Part shown: positions 1 through 6,490 of the stretch, piece by piece
Layout of the letters: each line of letters begins with the position of its first letter
How positions within the stretch are numbered: the first letter of the stretch is position 1
Source: Clostridiales bacterium
GTDB taxonomy: Bacteria > Bacillota > Clostridia > Clostridiales > Caloramatoraceae
NCBI GenBank assembly: GCA_026416355.1
Contig: JAOAFH010000066.1
Location: 1-10,660, forward strand
Direction: 5' to 3'
Length of the DNA stretch: 10,660 nucleotides
Position numbers and translations under genes: made by a program
Notes under the pieces: generated by a model
Told to the model about the DNA's origin: nothing
The model's database searches: none
Seen by the model: only the letters and a program-made list of their open reading frames with translations

Positions 1-118
1 CAGCTCTATTTATTCTTAGACCTGAAGATAGTTTTTCCATTGATTTTCCTGCGTTAACTGTGTTCATTCCTAGATTTCTGTGTGCATTTAATGCATTAAG
101 ATTGTGATTGATTATCAT
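1..118 (-). CDS. hag: Flagellin, N-terminal fragment (runs off the left edge)
   Basis: This is the first 39 codons of a flagellin, the structural subunit of the flagellar filament, which is exported through the flagellar secretion apparatus. The translation starts MIINHNLNALNAHRNLG and continues to a KSMEKLSSGLRINRA segment. These are the hallmark N-terminal flagellin motifs: the N-x-N-x-x-A-L-N-A-x-R start and the S-x-E-K-L-S-S-G-L-R-I-N-x-A segment of the D0/D1 coiled-coil region. The ATG at 116-118 is preceded by a strong AGGAGG at 127-132 with 8 nt spacing. The rest of the gene lies outside the window, so length and variable domain cannot be judged. A sigma-D-like promoter lies about 200 nt upstream, so it is probably transcribed on its own rather than with the aor operon to its right. 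Family assignment is very secure. Confidence 0.95.
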   Translation of the reverse strand, partial: MIINHNLNALNAHRNLGMNTVNAGKSMEKLSSGLRINRA

Positions 119-319
119 TTTACATTCCTCCTTGAATTTTAGTGGGGCGCCCTTGTCCGCATTTTTTTATTTAAGCCATTTTGGCTTATTAGCTTTTTAA
201 TATTGTCCTGATCAGGTTTTTTATTTTCTACTTTAATTTTCGTAAGGTTTTTATTAAACTTTAGACCTTTTTAAAAAATTTTTTATTTTTTTATCTAAAG
301 TTTTTATTTTAACCTTGTA
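119..319 (-). promoter_or_regulatory. Long structured 5' leader of the flagellin mRNA
   Basis: About 200 nt separate the predicted transcription start (near 319) from the flagellin ATG, with no ORF of interest. Read on the minus strand, the leader begins with a long imperfect stem-loop. Its outer arms are AAGGTT/AACCTT (311-316 with 244-249) and its inner arms are a perfect 10-bp pair (294-303 with 256-265), around an A/T-only core. Further on are a 10-bp palindrome CCTGATCAGG (207-216), a 7-bp stem with a 3-nt loop (172-188), and a GC-rich patch with GGGCGCCC (145-152) close to the Shine-Dalgarno site. GGA triplets occur at the Shine-Dalgarno site and at 156-158. Long leaders with GGA sites are known in B. 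subtilis hag, where CsrA represses translation; that parallel is inference here. Confidence 0.55.
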
Positions 320-325
320 CTATAT

Positions 326-352
326 ATTTCGATTCATTTTTCAAAAGCTTTA
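326..352 (-). promoter_or_regulatory. Sigma-D (sigma-28)-like promoter of the flagellin gene
   Basis: On the minus strand TAAA (349-352) is followed by exactly 15 nt and then ATCGAAAT (326-333). The flagellar sigma-D consensus of Firmicutes is TAAA-N15-GCCGATAT. The -35 core is perfect, the spacing is exact, and 5 of 8 positions match in the -10 element, including the CGA core. The position upstream of a flagellin gene makes it convincing. The predicted start is near 319-320. Confidence 0.7.
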
Positions 353-409
353 TACTAATTTTAAAAGAATATAATGGGTATTACACAACATTATTCCATG
401 CATGTCAGC

Positions 410-444
410 ATAATGGGCTGTCGCAAATAGCGACAGCCCATTAT
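410..444 (-). terminator. 15-bp perfect hairpin closing the aor-moaD unit
   Basis: ATAATGGGCTGTCGC (410-424) pairs perfectly with 430-444 around a 5-nt loop. It begins 10 nt after the moaD-like stop codon, exactly where a transcript end is expected. No U-tract follows the stem on the minus strand (it continues GCTGACATGC) and none follows on the plus strand. It may terminate inefficiently, act as a 3'-end stabiliser after processing, or work with another factor. It separates the operon from the flagellin promoter. Confidence 0.6.
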
Positions 445-453
445 AAAACCTCT

Positions 454-678
454 TTATCCTCCCCCAACAGGTGGGAATATGGCAACTATATCTCCATCAT
501 TAAGTTCAGTTTCAAAATCTGCATCCTGTCCATTTATTAAAAGTATCTTTACATCTCCCCTATCGATGTTTAGCATCTCAATTACATCTTTTATTTTAGT
601 TTTTTCATTTAATTCATATACTTTATCCTTATCTCTGCCATTTCTTAATGTAGCAAATAGTTTTACTCTAACCTTCAT
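454..678 (-). CDS. MoaD/ThiS-family ubiquitin-like sulfur carrier linked to AOR
   Basis: A 74-residue protein of the beta-grasp MoaD/ThiS family. It opens with MKVRVKLFATLR, as MoaD proteins do, and ends FPPVGGG with the C-terminal di-glycine exposed. In this family the terminal Gly is adenylated by a MoeB/ThiF-type E1 enzyme and converted to a thiocarboxylate, which donates the dithiolene sulfurs of the pterin cofactor. The start lies 11 nt after the aor stop, and its Shine-Dalgarno (AAGGA) overlaps that stop codon, so the two genes are co-transcribed and probably translationally coupled. MoaD-like genes beside AOR genes are a known arrangement in tungsten-using prokaryotes, so a role in tungstopterin supply is likely. 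No E1 partner or MoaE is in the window. Length is normal for the family. It could instead be a general MoaD serving all pterin enzymes. Confidence 0.88.
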   Translation of the reverse strand: MKVRVKLFATLRNGRDKDKVYELNEKTKIKDVIEMLNIDRGDVKILLINGQDADFETELNDGDIVAIFPPVGGG

Positions 679-689
679 ATAACCATTCC

Positions 690-2495
690 TTATATATTTT
701 TTAGTCCTAGTGCCTCTAGTTTTTCCTTTGTTGGTATTCCATTTTCATCCCATCCACGAACTTCGTAATATTTTGGAAGAAGTTCAGATAGTCTATGAAC
801 ATGCCCCTTAGATGGTCCTTCTGGAATTGCATCTTCTAATAGTCTCTTTGGAAGAGTATCCTCCTCTGGTTTTATTCCTGCATCTAAATTAAACATTCTT
901 TCTAAGTTGTATATCCTATCCCCTGCCTCAAGCAATTCATCTGATGTTAAGTTAAATCCACAAACTAAATTAAGCATTTCTGCATAGTCTGCTGCTCCAA
1001 GTGCAAATGAAGTAAATAGGCAAAGTCCTAGTGAATCAATTGCTGCTGTTAGGTCTTGGAATACCTTAACCCATTCTGCCTTTCCTTCTAATGTATGTCT
1101 GTCTAGTTTTTCTGGAAGACCTAATATTTCTGGTGAAATCATGTATCCTCTAACGTGACATCCACCTCTATTTGATGTTGCATATTGCAATCCATGTCCT
1201 TGAATTGCTCTAGGATCATATGCTGGAAGTTCTTGCTTTTTAACAGACATTGAAAGTTCAGGAACTCCATACATTTCGCATAGTCTATATGAACCTTCTG
1301 CTAGTTTGTCTCCAAAACCTTCACGTTTACCCATTTTCTTTGTCCACTCAACCATTGCATCTTTATCACCAAATTTTAATGATAGTCCATCTAATTCATC
1401 ATCCTTAACAAGTCCCTTTTGATATAGTTCCATTGCAGCTGCAATTGTAGCACCAGCTGAAATTGTGTCAAGTCCATATTCATTACAATAGTGGTTTGCC
1501 AAGAATATTGATTGTATGTCATCTACTCCACAGTCTGAACCAAATGCCCATAAGGTTTCATATTCTGGTCCACCTGCCTCCATATTTAGGGCTTCAATTT
1601 TAACCCATCTTCCGCAAGCAATTGGACATGCATAGCATGGATTCTTTCTAACTAGGTATTTATCAGTCATTGTTTCACCACTTATATTATCTGCCTTTTC
1701 AAAATATGCTTCTTGGAAGTTATTTGTTGGGAAAACACCATTTTCATTTATAATATTAACTAAAACTGCTGTACCATATGTTGGTAGGCCCTGTCCAGTA
1801 ACTCCATTGTCCTTAATTTTCTTCATCTTATCTTGAAGAGATGCCTTTAATCCATCTTTGTCATATATATCAACCTTTGTTGTTCCCTTTGCAACAATTG
1901 CCTTCAAGTTTTTAGAACCCATTACAGCCCCAACACCTGAACGACCTGCTGCTCTGTCGTAGTCATTTATTATTGCAGCAATCTTTGAAAGCTTTTCTCC
2001 TGCAGGTCCAATACACATTATTCTTGATTTTTCTGGTGATACCTTTTTAAGTTCATCGGTAGTTTCAGATACAACCTTACCCCAAAGATGTGTTGCATCC
2101 TTTATTTCAACCTTATCATCCTCAATTGATAGATATACTGGTTTTTCAGCCTTTCCTTCAACTATAATTCCATCATATCCTGCATTTTTAAGCTCTGCAC
2201 CAAAAAATCCACCTGAGTTTGAACATGCAATTGTTCCTGTTAGTGGTGATTTAGTTATAACCATGTATCTTCCACCTGTTGGGGTTTGTGTTCCTGATAG
2301 TGGACCTGTCATAACAATAAGTTTATTCTTTTCATCAAATGCATCAACATTAGGTCCCACTTCATCATAATATATTTTTGTTCCAAGACCTCTACCACCA
2401 ATATACTTTTTAGCAAGCTCTAAATTTAATGGCTCCTTTTTAATTTCTCCTGTTGTTAAATTAACCCTAAGTAATGTACCTCTAAAACCAAACAT
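690..2495 (-). CDS. aor: Tungsten-dependent aldehyde:ferredoxin oxidoreductase (AOR)
   Basis: A 601-residue cytoplasmic enzyme of the AOR family. It oxidises aldehydes to carboxylates with ferredoxin as acceptor, or reduces acids to aldehydes when reduced ferredoxin is abundant. The N-terminus FGFRGTLLRVNLTTGEI is typical. The [4Fe-4S] ligands are C287, C290 and C294 (CYACPIAC) plus C492 (DSLGLC), almost the numbering of Pyrococcus furiosus AOR (288, 291, 295, 494). The two pterin-side motifs are NEYGLD (338-343) and DSLGLC (487-492); the RGGCH segment carries H447, near the P. furiosus active-site H448. An upstream in-frame ATG at 2519 would add 8 residues, but GGGAGG at 2503-2508 sits inside that extension, 7 nt before the ATG at 2493-2495, so I chose the latter. 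It is followed by the MoaD-like gene and preceded by a sigma-54 promoter. The metal is inferred from the family. Substrate range is unknown; a close paralogue such as another aldehyde-oxidising AOR is possible. Confidence 0.95.
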   Translation of the reverse strand: MFGFRGTLLRVNLTTGEIKKEPLNLELAKKYIGGRGLGTKIYYDEVGPNVDAFDEKNKLIVMTGPLSGTQTPTGGRYMVITKSPLTGTIACSNSGGFFGAELKNAGYDGIIVEGKAEKPVYLSIEDDKVEIKDATHLWGKVVSETTDELKKVSPEKSRIMCIGPAGEKLSKIAAIINDYDRAAGRSGVGAVMGSKNLKAIVAKGTTKVDIYDKDGLKASLQDKMKKIKDNGVTGQGLPTYGTAVLVNIINENGVFPTNNFQEAYFEKADNISGETMTDKYLVRKNPCYACPIACGRWVKIEALNMEAGGPEYETLWAFGSDCGVDDIQSIFLANHYCNEYGLDTISAGATIAAAMELYQKGLVKDDELDGLSLKFGDKDAMVEWTKKMGKREGFGDKLAEGSYRLCEMYGVPELSMSVKKQELPAYDPRAIQGHGLQYATSNRGGCHVRGYMISPEILGLPEKLDRHTLEGKAEWVKVFQDLTAAIDSLGLCLFTSFALGAADYAEMLNLVCGFNLTSDELLEAGDRIYNLERMFNLDAGIKPEEDTLPKRLLEDAIPEGPSKGHVHRLSELLPKYYEVRGWDENGIPTKEKLEALGLKNI

Positions 2496-2517
2496 AAAAA
2501 ATCCTCCCTTCATAATC

Positions 2518-2538
2518 AAGTAAACTTTTGGTTTACTT
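2518..2538 (-). repeat. 8-bp inverted repeat at the 5' end of the aor transcript
   Basis: AAGTAAAC (2518-2525) and GTTTACTT (2531-2538) pair perfectly around 5 nt. From the sigma-54 promoter geometry, transcription should start near 2537, so the mRNA would begin with this stem-loop. It ends about 10 nt before the GGGAGG ribosome-binding site. A 5'-terminal stem may protect the mRNA; the dyad could alternatively be an operator. Confidence 0.55.
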
Positions 2539-2547
2539 AATTATAAA

Positions 2548-2563
2548 AGCAAGGATTATGCCA
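2548..2563 (-). promoter_or_regulatory. Sigma-54 (-24/-12) promoter of aor-moaD
   Basis: The minus strand reads TGGCATAATCCTTGCT. The sigma-54 consensus is TGGCACG-N4-TTGCW. TGGCA and TTGC(T) match fully, and the invariant GG and GC are separated by exactly 10 nt. It lies upstream of aor and downstream of a gene for a sigma-54 activator. The predicted start is near 2537, giving a leader of about 40 nt. Confidence 0.9.
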
Positions 2564-2592
2564 ATTTTATAACTCTATTTTTAGGGATGATG

Positions 2593-2661
2593 TGTTCTAT
2601 TATAGTTCAAACTTTTGTATAACAGCTGTTCCAAAATAGAACTTTGCACCATTTTAGAACA
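2593..2661. promoter_or_regulatory. Three upstream activator sites for the sigma-54 regulator
   Basis: Three 17-nt sites share a TGTTCYAWWATRG core and a partly dyadic design. They are TGTTCTATTATAGTTCA (2593-2609, plus), TGTTCCAAAATAGAACT (2627-2643, plus) and TGTTCTAAAATGGTGCA (2645-2661, read on minus). Centres are at about 2601, 2635 and 2653, roughly 65, 100 and 115 nt upstream of the predicted start, a usual distance for enhancer sites. The last site abuts the regulator's stop codon. That these bind the adjacent activator is inference from repeat, position and context. Confidence 0.7.
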
Positions 2662-4521
2662 CTATTCTACTTCAATATTATATTCTATTATCTTTCTGTA
2701 AAGTGTGTTTCTTCCTATCCCAAGGGCCTTTGCTGCCTTTGTTATGTTGTTGCTGTAATGTTTTAGGGTGTTTTCAATATGCCTTTTTTCTACTTCATCT
2801 AATTTAAGAGGGATAAATTTATGATTTTCTTGTTTTAAATCTTTTATGTCTTTATCTCCATTTGGAATGTATCCTAGATTTAAAATATATTCAACATAGT
2901 TTTCAAGTTCTCTAATATTGCCTGGCCATTCGTAGTTAATCAGTCTATTTAGGTCTTCTTCATCTATATTAACAGGTTTTTTATTTAATTTTCTTGATAA
3001 CCTATCCATAAAATATTTTATTAAATATGGTATGTCATCTCTTCTTTCCCTAAGGGGCATTAGGTAGAGTGGAAGGACATTTAGCCTGTAATAAAGGTCA
3101 TTTCTAAATTTGCCCTCCTCAACAAGCTTCTTTAGATCTTTGTTTGTGGCTGCAACTATTCTTACATCAACAGGTATTTGATTTGTTCCACCTATTTTTA
3201 TAATTACACCCTCTTCAATTACCCTAAGAAGTTTAACCTGCATATCAAGTGGCATATCTCCTATTTCATCTAAAAATATTGTCCCGCCATTTGCCTGCTG
3301 AAACTTCCCAACATAGCCACCTTTTTTAGCTCCTGTAAATGCACCCTCCTCATATCCAAATAACTCTGATTCAATTAGATTACTTGGAATTGCTGCACAG
3401 TTTACTGCCACAAATGGCTTATCATATCTTTTACTATAATTATGGATAGACTGAGCAAAAACCTCTTTGCCTGTACCACTCTCCCCTAAAATTAATATAG
3501 TAGATTTACTGTCTGAAATCTTTTTGGCGTATTCAACAACATCTTTAAACCTTTGGTTTTCTCCTATTATTTTATCAAAGGAATAAATAGCCTTTGACTC
3601 AGCTACCCTGCTTAATAACCTTCTTTCTTTTTTTATATCTCTAAAAACATAAACATATTCCTTTTCCTTTGATGTATAGACAGGGTAAACACTTAAGTTA
3701 TAACATAGCTTGTTTATATCCGCCTTAATATAGACTTCTTGTTCTAAAATATCCTTTTCCTTTTCAATATCTTCTTTTATTTTTTGAAAGTCAAAAAGTA
3801 AATCATCTAAATGTGTATTTTGGTTTTTTAACTTAAACATATCTTGAAATTTGCTATTAAAATAATTAATATTCCCTTCAATATCACAGGAACATATTCC
3901 TGCCTCTAGGGAATTAAATATCTTTTCCATATGCTTTTTAGACTTTTTTATTTCATCAACATATCCATCGTTTTCAATTGCTCTCTCTATTGAATATGCC
4001 GCTGCAACAACCATTCCTAATGTATGGGGATGAACATTTTCGCTGTATCCTGTTATATCAAGACATCCAATTATTTGCCCGTTTTTATCTCTAATTGGTG
4101 CAGCTGAGCATGTCCATCTGTGGTATGCAGTTATATAGTGCTCTTTTCCCGATACTTGAACTGGCCTTTTTTCATGTAATGCTGTTCCCATTGCGTTTGT
4201 TCCAATTGCATCCTCTGACATATAGGCCCCTGGAATCATATTAAGTTCAAATGCCTCTTTAAGTATTTTTTCATCTCCAACAATATTTAATATACATCCC
4301 TCTTCGTCTGTTAAAATCAAAAAGAAGTCGTATCCCTTCACAAAGTCATATAGCATATTCATGAAAGGAATAGCAGATAAAATTAATTTTCTTCTTTTTA
4401 TTAATCTATCGTTTAGTTCATTTTGAGTTAAGATTCTTCTACTAAACCTTAGCTCTTTTTCTACTCCATATTCAAAACATCTTTTATGGGAAGCTTCTAT
4501 ATAGCTTTTATCCTTATTCAC
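2662..4521 (-). CDS. Sigma-54-dependent activator (GAF-PAS-AAA+-Fis, AcoR-like)
   Basis: A 619-residue bacterial enhancer-binding protein that hydrolyses ATP to open sigma-54 promoters. Residues about 60-185 look like a GAF sensor preceded by an AcoR-type helical start; about 195-300 look like a PAS domain. The AAA+ core has Walker A GESGTGKE (346-353), the sigma-54 contact loop GAFTGA (393-398), Walker B GGTIFLDE (412-419), the arginine-finger region FRNDLYYRL (472-480) and WPGNIRELEN (532-541). A Fis-type helix-turn-helix ends the protein (about 593-611). There is no phosphoacceptor receiver domain, so control is probably by a ligand on GAF or PAS. The start is GTG (4519-4521), with AAGGTGGG 7 nt upstream; an overlapping ATG two bases earlier is followed at once by TGA. 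It lies directly upstream of the sigma-54 promoter of aor, so it very likely controls aor-moaD. The inducer is unknown; an aldehyde, acid or redox signal is a guess. Confidence 0.95.
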   Translation of the reverse strand: MNKDKSYIEASHKRCFEYGVEKELRFSRRILTQNELNDRLIKRRKLILSAIPFMNMLYDFVKGYDFFLILTDEEGCILNIVGDEKILKEAFELNMIPGAYMSEDAIGTNAMGTALHEKRPVQVSGKEHYITAYHRWTCSAAPIRDKNGQIIGCLDITGYSENVHPHTLGMVVAAAYSIERAIENDGYVDEIKKSKKHMEKIFNSLEAGICSCDIEGNINYFNSKFQDMFKLKNQNTHLDDLLFDFQKIKEDIEKEKDILEQEVYIKADINKLCYNLSVYPVYTSKEKEYVYVFRDIKKERRLLSRVAESKAIYSFDKIIGENQRFKDVVEYAKKISDSKSTILILGESGTGKEVFAQSIHNYSKRYDKPFVAVNCAAIPSNLIESELFGYEEGAFTGAKKGGYVGKFQQANGGTIFLDEIGDMPLDMQVKLLRVIEEGVIIKIGGTNQIPVDVRIVAATNKDLKKLVEEGKFRNDLYYRLNVLPLYLMPLRERRDDIPYLIKYFMDRLSRKLNKKPVNIDEEDLNRLINYEWPGNIRELENYVEYILNLGYIPNGDKDIKDLKQENHKFIPLKLDEVEKRHIENTLKHYSNNITKAAKALGIGRNTLYRKIIEYNIEVE

Positions 4522-4621
4522 ATCTATCCCACCTTATTTTGTATTTTAAATATACTTTATTACAAATATTTGCTAGAATATAACCATATAATTTTAATAA
4601 ACAATTATTATGGAGGTAATT
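4522..4621. promoter_or_regulatory. Divergent promoter region between the activator and yqxD
   Basis: About 100 nt of AT-rich DNA separate the two divergent genes. On the plus strand a perfect TATAAT lies at 4587-4592 but lacks a good -35; TTGCTA (4570-4575) with 17 nt to TTTAAT (4593-4598) is an alternative. On the minus strand TTGTTT-N16-TATATT is possible. A 10-bp palindrome CAAATATTTG (4563-4572) lies between. No single promoter is convincing. Confidence 0.35.
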
Positions 4622-5062
4622 ATGCGTATTTTAGTAGATGCAGATGCTTGTCCTGTTAAAGATATTATTGTAAATGTTGCCCGTGAATATAAAATTGAAG
4701 TTTTTATGTTTATGGATACTTCACATATAATAGAGGATGGCTATTCTAAAACCATTGTTGTTGGAAAGGGGCGTGATTCTGTAGATTTTGCCCTAGTAAA
4801 TGAGGCTAAAAAAGGAGATATTGTTGTTACGCAGGACTATGGTGTTGCTGCAATGGTTTTATCTAAAGGTACCTATGCCATAAACCAAAACGGGCTAGTA
4901 TATACCAATCAAAATATAGATTCACTGTTAATGCAAAGATACGTAAGCTTTAAAGTTAGGGAAAGTGGTGGTAAAACATCTAATCCTAAAAAAAGAACCC
5001 ATTTAAATAATTTGAATTTTGAGAAAAATTTTAAGAGACTTGTTGAGCAGGCAATTAAATAA
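4622..5062 (+). CDS. yqxD: YaiI/YqxD family protein (DUF188, UPF0178)
   Basis: A 146-residue protein of the widespread UPF0178 family, related to PIN/NYN nuclease-like folds. Its biochemical role is not established. The N-terminal MRILVDADACPVK signature is intact (D6, D8, C10, P11). The conserved GDIVVTQDYG lies at 65-74 and a basic GKTSNPKKRT stretch at 117-126. Acidic residues at the strand ends (D6, D8, D55, D72) fit a metal-binding nuclease-like site, by analogy only. An in-frame ATG at 4610 would add four residues, but it lies within the GGAGGT Shine-Dalgarno (4612-4617), so ATG 4622 is the likely start. The gene is divergent from the sigma-54 activator and convergent with cinA, apparently monocistronic. 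Length is normal and nothing links it functionally to its neighbours. Confidence 0.92.
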   Translation: MRILVDADACPVKDIIVNVAREYKIEVFMFMDTSHIIEDGYSKTIVVGKGRDSVDFALVNEAKKGDIVVTQDYGVAAMVLSKGTYAINQNGLVYTNQNIDSLLMQRYVSFKVRESGGKTSNPKKRTHLNNLNFEKNFKRLVEQAIK

Positions 5063-5093
5063 GTCCGTTATCTAATTATACCTAAAACATTAT

Positions 5094-5210
5094 AGCCATT
5101 AACAATTACGAAGTATTGTGTATTTTTTAGAGAACCTCTATGATTTTGTTAAAATCAAGAGGTTCTAATGTTTATATCTATATACTTCTTTAATTGTTTA
5201 ATGGCTTTTT
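5094..5210 (+). terminator. Nested inverted repeat; terminator of yqxD and possible mobile or RNA element
   Basis: Outer arms of 23 and 25 nt (5094-5116 and 5182-5206) pair with small bulges, from AGCCATTA at one end to TAATGGCT at the other. Inside them is a second hairpin of 16 bp with a single bulged base (5131-5147 with 5151-5166, loop GTT). The outer arm is followed on the plus strand by a T-tract (5206-5210), as in an intrinsic terminator. The element fills the space between the yqxD stop (5062) and the convergent cinA stop (5236). The double-arm design is larger than terminators usually are; a MITE-like repeat or structured RNA is possible. Confidence 0.6.
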
Positions 5211-5235
5211 CTTGCTAAAGTGGCATCCTCATCAC

Positions 5236-6480
5236 TTATAACTTATTGTTGCTGGTTAATAGTTCCCTTCTTAAGAAGTCTAGAAGTTCCTTAGAGGACC
5301 TTTCCCTTATTCTTTGTCTATCTCCCATAAGTTTTAGCTCTTTATATGTTTTGTATCCCTTTATATAAACTCCTAAATATACTAACCCAACTGGCTTTTT
5401 AGGTGTTCCTCCACCTGGTCCTGCTATTCCTGTTGTTGATATTCCTATATCTGCACCTGAGGTTTTAGCAACTCCCTCCGCCATTTCAATTGCAGTCTGA
5501 TAGCTAACTGCTCCATGTTGCTTTAGAGTTTCATCAGATACATTTAATCTTCTTTTTTTAGACTCATTGCTATATGTAACAACTCCTTCTATTAGTACAT
5601 TTGATATTCCTGGATAGTTTACAAGCTTTGATGCAACAAGCCCTCCTGTACATGACTCTGCAACTGCTATCTTTAAATTGTTTTTTACTAAAAGTTCTGC
5701 AACTACTTCCTCTAAAGTCTTTTCATCCTCTGCATATATGTTTATTCCAAATATTTCTTTAAGCTTATTATAAACTGGCTCAATTAGCTTTCTTGCCTTA
5801 TCTTCATCTTCTGCCTTTGCAGTAATTCTAAAATGAACTTCTCCATCCTTTGCATAAGGTGCAAGGGTTGGATTTTGTCCATTTACCAAATCCTTTACCA
5901 TTTGTTCTGCCTTTGCTTCACCTATTCCCATTATCTTTAAAGTTTTTGACACTAATACAGTATTGCTCTTTTGTTTTAGATAAGGGAAAACATACTTCTT
6001 AAACATTGGCTCAAGTTCTATTGGTGGACCTGGAAGTAGTATGTATGTCTTGTTTTCAACTTCACAAATTAATCCTGGAGCTGTTCCCCACTCATTTTTA
6101 AGCACATTGGAGCCTTCTATTATATATGCTTGTTTTTTGCTGCTATCTACAATTGGTCTATTTATTTTATTAAAATATTCCTCTATATGCTTGTATGTAG
6201 CTTCATCATAAATAAGTTGCTTTTTTAGATGTTCTGCTACTGTTTCTTTTGTTAAGTCATCCTGAGTTGGACCAAGTCCCCCACTTAAAATTATAATATC
6301 AGCCCTTTGCTTTGATATCTCAAGCTGGCTTAAAAGCCTTTCTTTGTTATCACCAACAACAGCCTCAAATATATGGTCTATTCCAAGCGCTGCTAAATTT
6401 TTGGCAACAAATGCTGCATTGGTGTTTATAATGTCCCCAAGTAAAAGCTCTGTTCCTACACAAATAAGTTCTGCCTTCAT
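5236..6480 (-). CDS. cinA: CinA: competence/damage-inducible protein with NMN deamidase domain
   Basis: A 414-residue two-domain CinA protein. The N-terminal COG1058 domain (about 1-170) resembles molybdopterin-binding MoeA/MogA folds and in studied homologues hydrolyses ADP-ribose. The C-terminal PncC domain (about 255-414) deamidates nicotinamide mononucleotide, recycling NAD breakdown products. Visible motifs are GTELLLGD (9-16), SGGLGPTQDD (66-75), LPGPP (149-153), AESCTGG (274-280) and AGPGGGTPKKPVG (353-365). Length matches full-size Firmicute CinA. An in-frame GTG at 6489 is part of the Shine-Dalgarno GAGGTGAT (6486-6493), so ATG 6480 is preferred. That Shine-Dalgarno overlaps the stop of the upstream gene, indicating one operon and translational coupling. 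The usual pgsA or recA neighbours are absent. A competence role is not implied by the sequence. Confidence 0.95.
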   Translation of the reverse strand: MKAELICVGTELLLGDIINTNAAFVAKNLAALGIDHIFEAVVGDNKERLLSQLEISKQRADIIILSGGLGPTQDDLTKETVAEHLKKQLIYDEATYKHIEEYFNKINRPIVDSSKKQAYIIEGSNVLKNEWGTAPGLICEVENKTYILLPGPPIELEPMFKKYVFPYLKQKSNTVLVSKTLKIMGIGEAKAEQMVKDLVNGQNPTLAPYAKDGEVHFRITAKAEDEDKARKLIEPVYNKLKEIFGINIYAEDEKTLEEVVAELLVKNNLKIAVAESCTGGLVASKLVNYPGISNVLIEGVVTYSNESKKRRLNVSDETLKQHGAVSYQTAIEMAEGVAKTSGADIGISTTGIAGPGGGTPKKPVGLVYLGVYIKGYKTYKELKLMGDRQRIRERSSKELLDFLRRELLTSNNKL

Positions 6481-6490
6481 ATAGATCACC

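Noticed and set aside
2496..2519. Eight-residue N-terminal extension of AOR starting at 2519
   Set aside because: The extension contains the GGGAGG ribosome-binding site of the start at 2495, and AOR homologues begin at the FGF/YGY motif.
4571..4586. Possible second sigma-54 promoter (TGGTTATATTCTAGCA, minus) upstream of the activator gene
   Set aside because: GG and GC are 10 nt apart, but the rest of TGGCACG and TTGC is missing and no TGTTC sites lie upstream. In such AT-rich DNA this can arise by chance.
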